A stretch of DNA of 64,000 nucleotides from Symbiodinium kawagutii (Eukaryota; Sar; Dinophyceae; Suessiales; Symbiodiniaceae). Location: NCBI GenBank assembly GCA_009767595.1, contig VSDK01006288.1, forward strand, positions 168,447 to 232,446, in the 5' to 3' direction. The position numbers and the translations under genes are program-made. Shown here piece after piece: positions 32,010 to 44,132 of the stretch. The stretch's first letter is position 1. Each line of letters begins with the position of its first letter. Below the pieces are notes generated by a model. It saw only the letters and a list, made by a program, of their open reading frames with translations, searched no databases and was not told the DNA's origin.

Positions 32010-33180
32010 CGTATCCAATGACCAGGTGACCAACATCAGGATGTCATGTCAAGGTGTCGCACCTTTGATATCGCTGCTATCAGCGGCCCCAAGGATGAAC
32101 ACTGATATCCAATGACCAATATCAGCCATGGGTAAAGCATGAGGAATCAAAAACAAGGAATCATGTTTTTGTTCGACCAATAACTAGATGAGCACAATCG
32201 TAGTCAGTTAAAAGCATGAGTTGATTTCTATGATCATTCTCGGTGATCAAAGTGCATCAATAAGATAATCAACCAGCCGATGCATGCCCATATCAAGGAA
32301 CCCATTTATCAAACCAATGCCTCTTGGGAACCGTTAAGGAAATCAACCAATGCCCCAGGCTGGGGCAGATCGCTTTTGAAGAGCGAGCAGATTCTAGTCA
32401 AGAGCACGACGTTTCTGGGAACAAACCAATCACGAAAGGAGAAACCCAAATTCCCAGCAACATCCTGACGCGACATTGGATGTGTCGCTGGAAATTTCCT
32501 GGTGGCCAAAAGCCACAAGGATGGGGTGCTGCAAGTTATGCCCAGTATTAGGCAAAGGTTGCTGCCGGATTCTATCCACACACGCAGATGGACATCTGCA
32601 TCTACAGCTAACTATTGGTCTATGTGTATCTATACAATGAACAGTCTTGAGTGTAATAGAATATGAAAGTCGGCAAGATCCAAACAGGTTCCATTATATC
32701 CCATGAGATAGTTACTCGCCGAAAGTTCATGTGAACCTGGACAGTCACACAAAACTCTTAGAGCGTGCCCAGAGCACCAAGCTCAAAAACATGCTGGACC
32801 TAAAGTGCCTATAGCTTGTAAGCCAGTGCCAACTCTTCCTGAGCCACTGGACATCAGTTGTTGTTTGGCATTCACATCACGCAGTGAACTTCTAAATGGT
32901 AAGTCGTAGAAATCTCCAGAACTCATCCTCACCCAATCATACTGCACAGCAACATGGCAATCATGGTCTATCCACTTCATCATTCATCAAGATAATTCAA
33001 CAATAATCAACCAACACTAATCAACTGCATCAAATGATTGAGCAAAATGATTCAACAAAAAAGCAACAAATAATCGACCACCTCTGTGTCCACTCAACAA
33101 AATGATTCAACAATCAATCAACCAGTGCAATGAGCATCATTGAGCAAACTCCGTAAAAAACATCCCATGCTTCGCGTTAC
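32010..33180. other. intron-like stretch with an unresolved island
   Basis: At 32310-32580 plus (IAFEERADSSQEHDVSGNKP) and minus (RDWFVPRNVVLLTRICSLF) frames compete with weak codon bias. The rest is low-complexity. Confidence 0.3.
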
Positions 33181-33189
33181 CGTCATTAC

Positions 33190-33258
33190 CGTAGGTCTCC
33201 TCCAGGTTACCCTTCGTCGAGCGTCGAGCATTGAATCCAAAACTACAGCAGTCACGTC
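33190..33258 (-). CDS. exon candidate with two possible frames
   Basis: After GAAGCTAG| one frame reads DVTAVVLDSMLDARR to AAGG|GTAACC; the other reads FGFNARRSTKGNLEETY to TACG|GTAATG. Both end at GT donors. Confidence 0.35.
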
Positions 33259-33269
33259 CTAGCTTCGCA

Positions 33270-34300
33270 TGCAATGAGAATGGCTCAACAGTGCTGAACA
33301 ATCATCAATGCCGGTTCAGGAAATCTTAAAAATTGCTAATAATGATTTATAATCACAGTAGCTGATTCATGCTTACATATAGCCAATAATGGCTGAAAAC
33401 CGTCAATAATGGTTTGTGATGATGATTGATAATGCTTGATAATAGTGGTTCACAAAATAAAATAGCATTTATCCCTGATGATGGTCACCATTAGCCATTA
33501 AACTCTGACAATCACCATGATTGAACCATTCAAATTGCCAGCAAAATGGTTTTAAAAACATGTCTAATGGTTAAATCATGCTGGTAATCACTCGAAATCA
33601 CAATGGTAATCATGGTGAAGTTAGTTGGTGGCTGATGATAAGAAGGGGATGATCAGCTATGCAATAACTAGCTAATTATATTCTGCATTGTAATGCTATG
33701 TACTGTAATTAATGATGAGGTAGAATAACCTATACCAATAATAAGTGGATGATGAGCAACTGCTATGGAATTAATGATGCCTGCATACTGAACAGCTCTT
33801 GCTCGATTGTTTGATGGTGTAGGAAACTCTTTAGTAGTACTCAGTCATGTTTGATACTAATTTGGAATTGTTGTACCACTACTGAGTGTGGATAGTGATT
33901 GATTGATTGATTCTTGGCGATGGTCCACAACAATTAATAATGACTACAACAATAAGAGTAGACACTGGTTGGAGAGCAATATCCAACCATGCAAACCATA
34001 ATCAGGATTGAATATGCGAATTGTGGATGACAAGGCCTGATGGTTGATAACAATGCTTAATTAATGGTGGAGAGACTTCAATCATGCTTGGGGCGCACTC
34101 TCACGGATTGGCAGCTGCTTGAAACCATGAGTTCTTGATAGTGAATTCATGAGTCAATAACGTAGGTTAAGTGGCAACGGGTTGATCATAGTCATGTTCG
34201 ATACTGTAGGTAAAGGGTTGACAATGGTTGATGATGATGATTGATAATGATATGCTGTTGTTGGTGTCTGCATTGGCTGTCTCTGGTTCCTGCTCAAGTG
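33270..34300. other. intron-like stretch without coding islands
   Basis: AT-rich TGGTTGATAATG-type sequence; nothing else seen. Confidence 0.5.
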
Positions 34301-34483
34301 ATATCAACCCTGGGTCGCGAATTGCCAAAAGAAACGCGCAATTCACAAAGTCTCCAAGCCAAAATCGAACAACGGTGATCTGAATTCTTCAGGTTACTGT
34401 TGGAAAGCTGCAGGAGTCCCACTCCACTGGTTCCTGTGTGGGGCCATGAGTATCCCCTGGATCCTTCATCAGCTGGTTGTCAC

Positions 34484-34534
34484 CTCGCGGTCACCAAAAG
34501 CAGACCGCCCCCCGGCCTCGGAATTCAGCAGTGC
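34484..34534 (-). CDS. short exon candidate
   Basis: GGCTCGAG| to GACCGCGAG|GTGACA, exactly 17 codons, phase 0 at both ends, high GC3: ALLNSEAGGRSAFGDRE. Product unknown. Confidence 0.45.
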
Positions 34535-35161
34535 CTCGAGCCCGGCAGAGGATCACACCGGTGGTTCAAAAACATGGTGTGCTTACTGGGTCACTATTGG
34601 TTGATTAAAGGTCAATCAAGAATGGTTGATAATGGTTGAGAATGATTGAGAATGGTTGATTGTGATTGAGAATGATTGAGAATGGTTGATTGTGATTGAG
34701 AATGGCTAATTAAAGGTTAAGAATACTCCCTAGTGGTTAAAAATGGTTAAGAATGGTTGGTAGTGGTTGATAATGGTTGATAATTGCAAATTAAAGATTA
34801 AGAATAGTCAACAATGGTTAAGAATGGTCAATAGTGAATAACGGTTGATAGTGGTTAATAATGGTTGGAAATCACAACAATAGTTGATTCAAGGATAGTA
34901 AACACACCAGTTTGGGGGAGTTATTGACAGCTGGATCTCCCATTACAGCCAATGATTACTCCCAAGGGCTATGTTTTCTTCTGGGAAAATCTAATTTGGA
35001 AGGCCCTAGAATTGGTGGTTCAAACAAGGATTTCCAACGTGGATTTCCCATCAACCAACCCAGTGACACTATTAGAAATATGTTGAGAACCAGTATCACC
35101 CGCATTTGACCCTCAGTTGCCATTGTTGCAAACATATCATGACCCATCACATTGATCAACT

Positions 35162-35270
35162 GGGTGTTTCTCAAGCCATAGGGGTACCCCCAAATCATCC
35201 ATTATTAGTCATTTATAGTAATAAACCAACCATAACTTTTGGGTCCCCAAACTGGCTTGAGAAACCACCA
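35162..35270. repeat. family A element
   Basis: GGGTGTTTCTCAAGCCATAG and CTGGCTTGAGAAACCACCA ends, core AGTAATAAACCAACCAT. Confidence 0.75.
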
Positions 35271-35394
35271 ACGAGTATCACCTATAGTGCTGCGCACCAG
35301 CTGCACCACCAATCACCGCCAGGTCATTGTCAGCTACATCGTGAGTCATCAGCATGACTAACTACCAATACTTTCCATTTCCAATCATTTTGGT

Positions 35395-35510
35395 AAGTAT
35401 TGGAAAGGGTTAGTTAAGGGTTGGTTAAGGGTTGGTTAAGGGTTGGTTAAGGTTTCAACTAACATTACACCTGTCTGTTAGTTGGGTTGGTTAGTTGGGT
35501 TGGTTGTGGC
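35395..35510. repeat. GGTTGGTTAAG tandem tract
   Basis: Four to five near-perfect 11-bp GGTTGGTTAAG copies, then TTAGTTGGGTTGG. Confidence 0.8.
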
Positions 35511-36004
35511 CTGCCAGCCTGTGGATCCTGGGAAGAGAAAAGCATGATGCAGGAGCAATCAGTGCTGCAAACGGTTTTACATTAATAATTGTAGTTATTA
35601 CAATTATTACAGTTTACATTATTAATAATTGTTTTACATTATTACTGTTTACATTATTACTGTTTGCAAGACTTGATCAAGCGTCTTTGCTGCAATTGTA
35701 TTAACTTTGATCACTATTGATTCTCGCTTTCCTTGACTAATGCTAATTGCGAGTGGTTGAGAAGCAAGGGGTACCATCATTAATCAACGGCTGACTTAGC
35801 AATCACGTTCTATGATGTTGTTGACCTTGATTATAGCCATTTGAAACCAAAATCATTGACCAGAGCAATAACCACGTTAATTCATTGAATTTCATTGACC
35901 ATTATCAAAATCACTGACCATGACCAGGGTACAGGAGCATTTTTTCCCATCCTTGCACTGTTGGTCAGCTAGGCATATGCGCAAATAGTGATACCCCCCA
36001 CCTA

Positions 36005-36150
36005 CCAATACTGGGCTTGGCACCCGGCTTGAAAAAGCCTTTTCCAAGTGACGTAACGCAGAGGAGCGAAGAAGCCACTCAAGATGACAGCTGCATTCAG
36101 GAACTGCTGCCAGACCTCTTTCAGGAAAGCAGCAATGCAACGGTGCATCT
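36005..36150 (-). CDS. possible S1 exon of the K+ channel candidate
   Basis: The minus frame reads KEVWQQFLNAAVILSGFFAP then LRYVTWKRLF, a hydrophobic helix ending in FFAPLRY, similar to the FFxPLRV end of S1. The plus frame (QELLPDLFQESSNATVHLVD) is just as protein-like, so the strand is not settled. Confidence 0.35.
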
Positions 36151-36165
36151 GGTTGATGTCGACTG

Positions 36166-36363
36166 CTTGGTGGTTGAACCACCTCGTCATGAAACCCATG
36201 GCTACCTAGTGACTAGTGGCCAATACGGGTTGTATTGGTGAATAATGATCACTATGGGTTGATGGTTGAACCACCCATAGGAAAAGAACAGAATGCTTGT
36301 CAAGCAACCAACCATTTAAGTCAATGCACTGGGGAAAATAAGGAATGATCAAAACCACCAAGC
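36166..36363. repeat. family C element, double left end
   Basis: Two GATGGTTGAACCACC-type left ends about 96 bp apart precede one AAACCACCAAGCA right end. Confidence 0.55.
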
Positions 36364-36628
36364 AAATAATGATCAGCAAGCATGGTTAGCCAGGGCAAGT
36401 ACTGGTTACAGTAATAGTGGTAGTTAACAATAGTGAATGATGATGGTCGATAATCGCGACTGATTTATGATGGCTGAGAATGGTGAATAATGAGGATTGA
36501 TAATGATCAACCATGGCAAGTTCTGACAGATGGTGATTAGTCGTAGTTGGTAATAGCCAAAGTCAACCAACAACGACTCATCCACAGTTGTGTAACGCGT
36601 GTCATTGGTGCCGCATTGACTGTACCCG

Positions 36629-36733
36629 ATTGGTGGTTGAACCACCCCTATGAAAAATGTGCGCAAGTCAACCAACCAATGGTTAATCATTACCCGGGAA
36701 AAAACAAATTTTGTGAACCAAACCACCAGCCAG
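36629..36733. repeat. family C element
   Basis: TTGGTGGTTGAACCACCCC to AACCACCAGCCA with GTGCGCAAGTCAACCAACCA inside. Confidence 0.7.
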
Positions 36734-36874
36734 GTAGTTGTTCAACCATTGTTGTCGCATATCATCCCCTATCATTAACCATTATTAATGGCTATAAATC
36801 CCTATAAAACCGCCAACCACTACTCCCACCACCAACAATACCACCACGACTCCAAACCACCCACCATCGCACAC

Positions 36875-37009
36875 CATCTCCAGGGTCCCGTCCCACGGCA
36901 CCTGGACCCACTTGTCCTTGGGGACGAAGAGCCAACACTCCCGCGCCAAGTCGGCGTCCGGCGCGCTTTCAGACAGGTCTCGGAGCCGTTGAGTGCTCAG
37001 CGCGGATGG
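36875..37009 (-). CDS. exon of unknown protein
   Basis: AAATTAAAG| to CTGGAGATG|GTGTGC: exactly 45 codons, phase 0, GC3 above 75%. It starts PSALSTQRLRDLSESAPDAD and ends LFVPKDKWVQVPWDGTLEM. Strong coding signal, no recognised domain. Confidence 0.6.
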
Positions 37010-37316
37010 CTTTAATTTCGATTTATGCATTTTTACGGTAGAATTACATTCAAAGATACTGTTTAAATAGTAGATTCATAGCGAAATGATCTGATTATAT
37101 GTTTGTCTATACTCATATTTCAATGTATATATATATATACAAATACGAAGACTATATTACTATGTTCATTCTTCAAACAAAATTCACTAACTACGTATAG
37201 ATACAGTATGGCACACTTTGTAAATAGTATAGTTGTTTGCAGACAAATATTGTATGACCCATGCATTGGAAACACCATATGCCTTTGGACGGAACCCCAA
37301 CTCCAACCCCTTGCAC

Positions 37317-37369
37317 CTTCCACAACCGTGATGAACGCAGCCGAGTCACTCAAATTGGACCCTGCGAAC
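37317..37369 (-). CDS. short exon candidate
   Basis: GGTCTGAG| to GTGGAAG|GTGCAAG, 17 codons plus a base at each end: FAGSNLSDSAAFITVVE. Confidence 0.45.
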
Positions 37370-37509
37370 CTCAGACCGAGGTGCATGAGTCCGTGTCAAC
37401 CATGGGACGTGGATTCCCGAATCTTGCTGTTTGATATTACCCTCTGGAGCCTGGCAAAGCACAGCCCTACTATTGATATTTCCACAGAAATCGCTGGTCG
37501 TGCTAATCC

Positions 37510-37702
37510 CCAATAAAGTCGCTGCGCTGCTACTCCTAATGGCTCCTGGTACCACTCCCCTCACCGCTCCAGGGCACGACAAGGAGTACTTCTTCACGGG
37601 CGTGTGCTCCGTTCCCCAAATGGAGGAGCCAGCCACACTGGCGGTGTCTCCAGCATCTGAGCCATGGGGGGAGGTCTGGGAGAACCCAGGGGCCGCAGCA
37701 TA
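37510..37702. CDS. GC-rich coding island, strand unresolved
   Basis: Minus reads DAGDTASVAGSSIWGTEHTP; plus reads KEYFFTGVCSVPQMEEPATL and ends at a TAG. GC3 is about 70% on both. Confidence 0.35.
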
Positions 37703-38224
37703 GGTCAGTGGTAAGGTTTCGATGATGCAGTTGGTACATCAGCAGCAACAGCAGCAGCAAGAATGCTTGGTGATGGCTTGTGGTCAACAGCAATGACCAT
37801 TCGTAGTCATCATTATTAGCTACTAGTTGTGATAGCCTATGACAAGTATTAGCTAACATTGTCACTTACCATTCATTACCAGTCATGAGCGTTGACCATT
37901 GTTAGTCATTATCATCTATGACACTATGACTTGGTGGCTTATAGATCCCTTGCTAAAAATATATTTTTAGTGGTTCTATGGTAAATCAATCATATCCCAA
38001 AAACACTAAAGACCAAAGTTAGTGGGCATAAGTCATCCAGATGACTGGTCCTCAGTGAGAATCCTCTGTGGTCATTGACCAGTCCTCAACCCCATGATTG
38101 CCATGCACAGGTGTGCGCCTCTTGGAAGCGCGAGGAGGGACCCATGACAAATCACCATTAGACAACTAGTCCTAAAACCCTATATATCCCTATAGAAAAC
38201 CATTCATGAACCATAAATCAAATA

Positions 38225-39206
38225 GATCATCATCACCATCCATCATCATCATCATCATCATCATCACCATCATCATCATCATCGCCCTCCATCCATCATC
38301 ATCATCATCATCATCGTCATCCCCATCATCATCATCATCGCCATCCATCCATCATCATCATCATCTTCATCACCATCATCATCATCATCGCCCTCCATCC
38401 ATCATCATCATCATCATCATCGTCATCCCCATCATCATCATCATCGCCATCCATCCATCATCATCATCATCTTCATCACCATCATCATCATCATCGCCCT
38501 CCATCCATCATCATCATCATCATCATCGTCATCCCCATCATCATCATCATCGCCATCCATCCATCATCATCATCATCTTCATCACCATCATCATCATCAT
38601 CGCCCTCCATCCATCATCATCATCATCATCATCGTCATCCCCATCATCATCATCATCGCCATCCATCCATCATCATCATCATCTTCATCACCATCATCAT
38701 CATCATCGCCCTCCATCCATCATCATCATCATCATCATCGTCATCCCCATCATCATCATCATCGCCATCCATCCATCATCATCATCATCTTCATCACCAT
38801 CATCATCATCATCGCCCTCCATCCATCATCATCATCATCATCATCGTCATCCCCATCATCATCATCATCGCCATCCATCCATCATCATCATCATCTTCAT
38901 CACCATCATCATCATCATCGCCCTCCATCCATCATCATCATCATCATCATCGTCATCCCCATCATCATCATCATCGCCATCCATCCATCATCATCATCAT
39001 CTTCATCACCATCATCATCATCATCGCCCTCCATCCATCATCATCATCATCATCATCGTCATCCCCATCATCATCATCATCGCCATCCATCCATCATCAT
39101 CATCATCTTCATCACCATCATCATCATCATCGCCCTCCATCCATCATCATCATCATCATCATCGTCATCATCACCATCATCATCATCGTCATCGTAATCA
39201 TCATCG

Positions 39207-39245
<39 letters not shown>
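38225..39245. repeat. CATC satellite with exact 106-bp unit
   Basis: CGCCCTCCATCCATC recurs at 38283, 38389, 38495, 38601, 38707, 38813, 38919, 39025 and 39131, always 106 bp apart. Because 106 is not a multiple of three, each copy shifts the frame, and the 359-residue open frame passes through Ser, His and Ile readings in turn. Confidence 0.96.
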
Positions 39246-39349
39246 GATAACCATTCTTTGTCAACCATCATCAACCATATCATGATTGACCATGATGAAC
39301 CCTCGTCATTAGATAACCATAGTGAGAGACCATCAACCATCAAGAGAGG

Positions 39350-39640
39350 ATCTTTTTCGGGCAACCAAATCCGAGAGCACGGGGTAGCGGTCACCCACAG
39401 AGTTGACGCTGGTGATTTTCCATGATCGGACGCCATTGGTCGAGGTCAATGCGTCCGACCTTTCCTCCGCCCATACGGACGTTGTACCTCTTTTTGGTTG
39501 CACAATTTCTGAACATCTGCCGTCAGTCCTAGGAAGGATTGTGCGCCGATGTAGTACTGATGAATCGTCGCAAAGAATCGCTACAGTTCGTGGATCTAAC
39601 ACTGAAGTCGAATGCTTCCATCCTCCCGTTTCGTCAAAAT
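39350..39640. CDS. coding-like island, strand unresolved
   Basis: Plus reads VVPLFGCTISEHLPSVLGRI; minus reads STSVLDPRTVAILCDDSSVL. No splice pair or family is clear. Confidence 0.3.
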
Positions 39641-39750
39641 TGGTGTTTCTCAAGTCATAGGGGACCTCCCATTCATCATCAAACAGCAGTCACTTCGAGT
39701 ACTAAATCGCATATTTGTCCTGTTTCCTAATGGCTTGAGTAACCACCATA
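39641..39750. repeat. family A element, diverged
   Basis: GGTGTTTCTCAAGTCATAGG to AATGGCTTGAGTAACCACCA. Confidence 0.6.
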
Positions 39751-39791
39751 TAATATGTTGGTTAGTACTTGTTTGACGACTATCTAACCAT

Positions 39792-39888
39792 ATGGGAGTT
39801 TCTCAAAATATGGGAACCCCCATCATCTATCAATCGTTTATAGCATAAACCAAGCATTTTTGGGGTCTCCTATTTTGAGAACCCCCCA
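39792..39888. repeat. family A element
   Basis: GGGAGTTTCTCAAAATATGG to TCCTATTTTGAGAACCCCCC. Directly follows another A copy; a family B fragment follows at 39919-40012. Confidence 0.7.
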
Positions 39889-40073
39889 TATAGTAGAAAA
39901 TCATCCCCTATCAACCAAATGACCGTTGGTCAAAACCCTGTACCCCTAGGTACCCTGGTGTAAACATTGTTTTCCTCAATCTTGGTTGGTTGATATTGAC
40001 CTATAGCCAAATGGCGGTCTACCACTGGTTCTGTCCCTAGGCTTCAACATCTTTGGCCACCACATGCGCGGAC

Positions 40074-40150
40074 CTGACTGTGGTGCGGCATACTTGCCGA
40101 AGTTCTCCGAAACCGTGCGTTCTGGGCGGTCTGGCACGATGCGATGGACC
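40074..40150 (-). CDS. exon candidate, product unknown
   Basis: CAACATCTCAG| to CACAGTCAG|GTCCGC, 25 codons in exact phase, high GC3: VHRIVPDRPERTVSENFGKY. On the plus strand a competing reading ends at a consensus TTG|GTGAGT donor (RNRAFWAVWHDAMDPEML), so the strand is not certain. Confidence 0.4.
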
Positions 40151-40221
40151 CTGAGATGTTGGTGAGTGGATGTGGTAAATAGCAGCTATTTGGATGCTGG
40201 TGGTTGATAAGCAACAACCAT

Positions 40222-40222
<1 letters not shown>

Positions 40223-40260
<38 letters not shown>

Positions 40261-41044
40261 GTGATGATGATAATAATCATGATAATGATGGTGCTTTTTC
40301 TGCTGCTGATGATGATGATGGTGATGATGATAATGATGGCGATGATGATAGAGATGATGGTGATGATGGTGATGATGATGATGGTGATGATGATAATGAT
40401 GGTGATGATGATGATGGTGATGATGATAATGATGGCGATGATGATAGAGATGATGGTGATGATGGTGATGATGATGATGGTGATGATGATGATGATGTTG
40501 ATGACGATGATGATGACGATGACGATGATGATGATGATGATGATGACAATGATGATTACGATGACGATGATGATAATGATGATGATGGTGATGATGATGA
40601 TGATGGATGGATGGCGATGATGATGCTGATGATGGTGATGATGGTGATGATGGAGTTGATGTTGATGGTGATGATGATAATGATGGTGATGATGATGATA
40701 GTGATGATGATGATGGCGATGATGGTGATGATGGTGATAATTGGTGATGATGCTCATGATGATGATGATAATGATTGTGACGACGATGATGATGATGATG
40801 ATGATGATGGTGATGGTAATGATGCTGATGATGGTGATGATGATGATGCTGATGGTGGTGATGATGGTGATAATGGTGATGATGATGATGATGATAATGA
40901 TGGTGATGATGATGATGATGGTGATGATGGTGATGATGATGATGGTGCTGCTGCTGATGATGATGATGACGGTGATGGTGCTGATGATGATGATGATGAA
41001 GATGATGATGATGATGGTGCTGATGATGATGATGATGATGATCC

Positions 41045-41075
<31 letters not shown>

Positions 41076-41683
41076 AATCATGATAATGATGGTGCTTTTT
41101 CTGCTGCTGATGATGATGATGATGGTGCTGATGATGATGATGGTGGTGATGGTGATGATGGTGATGATCATGATAATGATGGTGCTTTTTCTGCTGCTGA
41201 TGATGATGATGGTGATGATGATAATGATGGTGATGATGGTAGAGATGATGGTGATGATGGTGATGATGGTGATGATGGTGATGATGATAATGATGGTGAT
41301 GATGATGATGATGGTGATGATGATAATGATGGTGATGATGATGATGATGGTGATGATGATAATGATGGTGATGATGATGATGATGGTGATGATGATAATG
41401 ATGGTGATGATGATGATGATGGTGATGATGATAATGATGGTGATGATGATGATGATGGTGATGATGATAATGATGGTGATGATGATGATGATGGTGATGA
41501 TGATAATGATGGTGATGATGATGATGATGGTGATGATGATAATGATGGTGATGATGATGATGATGGTGATGATGATAATGATGGTGATGATGATGATGAT
41601 GGTGATGATGATAATGATGGTGATGATGATGATGATGGTGATGATGATAATGATGGTGATGATGATGATGATGATGACGGTGC

Positions 41684-41717
<34 letters not shown>

Positions 41718-42088
41718 AATGATGGTGCTTTTTCTGCTGCTGATGATGATGATGGTGATGATGATGATGATGATAATGATGGTGGTGATGATGGTGATAA
41801 TGATGATGGTGATGATGATAATGATGGTGATGATGGTGATGGTGATGATGATGATGATGGTGGTGATGGTGATGATGGTGATAATTGGTGATGATGTTTA
41901 TGATGATAATGATGATGATTGTGACGATGGTGATGATGGTGATGATGATGGTGATGATGGTGATGATGATGATGATGATAATGATGGTGATGATGATGAT
42001 GACGGTGATGATGGTGATGATGATGATGATGATGATGGTGCTGATCCTGATGATGATGATGATGATGATGATGATAATGATGGTGATG

Positions 42089-42120
<32 letters not shown>

Positions 42121-42266
42121 GATGGTGGTGATGGTGATGATGGTGATGATGATGATGATGGTGGTGATGGTGATGATGGTGATGATGATGATGATGGTGA
42201 TGATGGTGATGATGATGATGATGATGGTGCTGATCCTGATGATGATGATGATGATGATGATGACGA
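40223..42266. repeat. 2-kb GAT/GGT satellite with 36-bp subunits
   Basis: A long (GATGGT)-type array. From about 41290 to 41660 a 36-bp subunit (one GATGATAATGATGGT plus GATs) repeats about ten times. The block GGTGCTTTTTCTGCTGCTG interrupts it four times. The poly-Asp, poly-Met, poly-Ser and poly-His frames of 375-565 residues are artefacts. Confidence 0.95.
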
Positions 42267-42267
42267 C

Positions 42268-42381
42268 CTAAAATCATCCGAATTGTCCAGCCAGGAACAC
42301 CCTGGCTGAAATGCTGCCTAAGGCTTGCTGCGGCAAAACCCATGACAGTTGTGGCGTTGTCCAGTTGCATGGTGCCCAAAA
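42268..42381 (-). CDS. exon of unknown protein beside the GAT satellite
   Basis: CTGCAGCAG| to ATTTTAG|GTCGTC; good codon bias: LGTMQLDNATTVMGFAAASL then RQHFSQGVPGWTIRMIL. The GT donor is immediately followed by the (ATC)n array in transcription direction. Confidence 0.5.
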
Positions 42382-42430
42382 CTGCTGCAGTTTACTAATG
42401 GCTATGAACAGCTGCATGGTTAGTAATGTA

Positions 42431-42598
42431 TGACCCAGGACTAATAAACCTCAGGTTGATTTACTAGGGGGGTTACCATTCTAATGGGAAACCAAAGCTT
42501 TTAGGGGATACCCCCTATTAATCAACCAGGGGTTTATTAAACCTGGGTAGCCATTATCACCATTGACAATTGAACACTTAAGGCACACCACATGACAC
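42431..42598. repeat. family D element plus conserved flank
   Basis: GACCCAGGACTAATAAACCTC and its complement GGTTTATTAAACCTGGGT bound the copy (about 123 bp); the next 43 bp (CACCATTGACAATTGAAC...) match the flank of the 13.5 kb copy. Confidence 0.75.
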
Positions 42599-42684
42599 CG
42601 CCATTGATGAATTCCCTATCAACCAAATATTATCCCCCAGTTTTGAACCATTTTTAGCCATATTTAGCCAGGAAGGGCAAGGAC

Positions 42685-42784
42685 CAAGCGCGCGCAGCAC
42701 CACGTTAGCAACCTGGCGCTTGGAACCACGGCGCCTCCAATCTCCGATGACCCTCTGGCACTGCTCTCCCTGGGCGCGTTCGAT
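42685..42784 (-). CDS. exon of unknown protein
   Basis: GTGCCGAAG| to GCGCTTG|GTCCTT: 33 codons plus one base at about 76% GC3: IERAQGEQCQRVIGDWRRRG then SKRQVANVVLRAL. Basic, helical; no recognised domain. Confidence 0.6.
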
Positions 42785-42852
42785 CTTCGGCACCCGACGG
42801 CACGTGAAGAAATGGAGCAATGGAGCGGAAAAAAACCAGGTATCCATGGTGG

Positions 42853-43160
42853 GATATGTGGCTATGGGTCAAGGCTTTTTTAACCAACCAACTAATGGGG
42901 GGTAATAACCAACAATAATAAGGGAAACAATGGTTAATGATAGATATGTCAAGTTTTCATATTGATAGGATATGTTCATATCAATGACATCTAATGATTG
43001 GTTAATATTGACCGATGGTCTAATGATTGGTTAATATTGACCAAAATCTATGATTGGGATAGGTTAGCTTTTTGGACCAACCAGGCTGTTTTCCCTATCA
43101 TACTGTTGATTATATCCCCCATTATTGGTTGGTTGATATTGATAAATAGTCATATGTTAG
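42853..43160. repeat. family B copies in inverted orientation, nested
   Basis: TGGCTATGGGTCAA...AATAATAAGGGAAACAATGG is a reversed B copy, followed by partial TTGGTTAATATTGACC ends at about 42998, 43020 and 43130. Confidence 0.55.
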
Positions 43161-43242
43161 CTTTTCGGACCAATTTCGGAAAAAACTAGGTATCGTACCC
43201 TGGTTGGTGGTTGAACCACCCCTATGAATTGTCTAACCAAAG

Positions 43243-43350
43243 GGCAACTTCTCAAAATAATGGTACCTCAAATCATCCTTTCTAAATCATTTCCGTTCCT
43301 AGTAATGACCCAACCGTTTGGGAGGTCCCCTATTTTGAGAAACCCTCATA
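43243..43350. repeat. family A element
   Basis: GCAACTTCTCAAAATAATGG to CCTATTTTGAGAAACCCTCA. A family C left end lies just before it (43200-43235). Confidence 0.7.
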
Positions 43351-43951
43351 CGTTTGGTACCCTGTTCTAGATTAACTTGGAAATCACAAATCCCCAAATT
43401 TCTTCTGGGAAAGTCAGGCACACCAGCTCGAAATCATGGATTTTCCATTGCCTGATGAGTTTGCCAGAGTGCATCCCAGTGTTGAATGGCAAACTATGAG
43501 ACTTCACAAGAAGCCATGGTATGGTAAGCCCATTCTTCAATGACTCATGAACTCTCAACGTTGACAATTCACGCATGGTGGAATGGCAAAGCATGAGAGC
43601 TAGAGCGATTGTATCTATGGCAAGTGGGAGATCCTTAAGAATAAACCATTCCCCGTTCTGCCTACAAAATTTTGCGCACCGCTTCCCGCAACGAGCACTG
43701 TGGTGCATCAACCATTCGCATGACTTGCTGACGTGAGGACTCGTGATTAAATGTGATGAATAATAACTTCAATACTATGACTATGTTCCATATCATTTGT
43801 GTTTGATCCATTCACCAGCTATTAATCATTAACCAGCTATTAACCAATCCAATCATCAGCTATTCACCAGTAATAACCACAATTAATTAACCATATTATA
43901 TATCTTGTTGATTGCTCATCAACCGCAGTCATCAGCCATAAGCATAACCAC

Positions 43952-44033
43952 CAAAGCACGCCGGGTTTTTTTCGTGAGGCCAAGCCGGGGTGGCAACTTG
44001 CCAGCGTCCAGTGATGCCAACATCCGCGGATAT
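43952..44033 (-). CDS. exon of unknown protein
   Basis: CTTCTTGAG| to GCTTTG|GTGGTT: one base plus 27 codons, good GC3: YPRMLASLDAGKLPPRLGLT then KKTRRAL. Confidence 0.5.
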
Positions 44034-44061
44034 CTCAAGAAGATGAGATTGAAACGCAGAT

Positions 44062-44132
44062 CTTTGATCAGTTTGATCAGTTTGATCAGTTTGATCAGTT
44101 TGATCATTTGATCAGTTTGATCATCTGATCAC
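44062..44132. repeat. 9-bp GATCAGTTT tandem repeat
   Basis: Five exact TTTGATCAG copies then variants (GATCATTT, GATCATCT). Confidence 0.9.

Noticed and set aside
38206-39285. 359-residue Ser/His/Ile frame
   Set aside because: Its composition rotates with each 106-bp copy, which a real protein would not do.
40044-42379. Poly-Asp/Met/Ser/His frames up to 565 residues
   Set aside because: They follow from the GAT/GGT satellite, and residues change only where the repeat varies.
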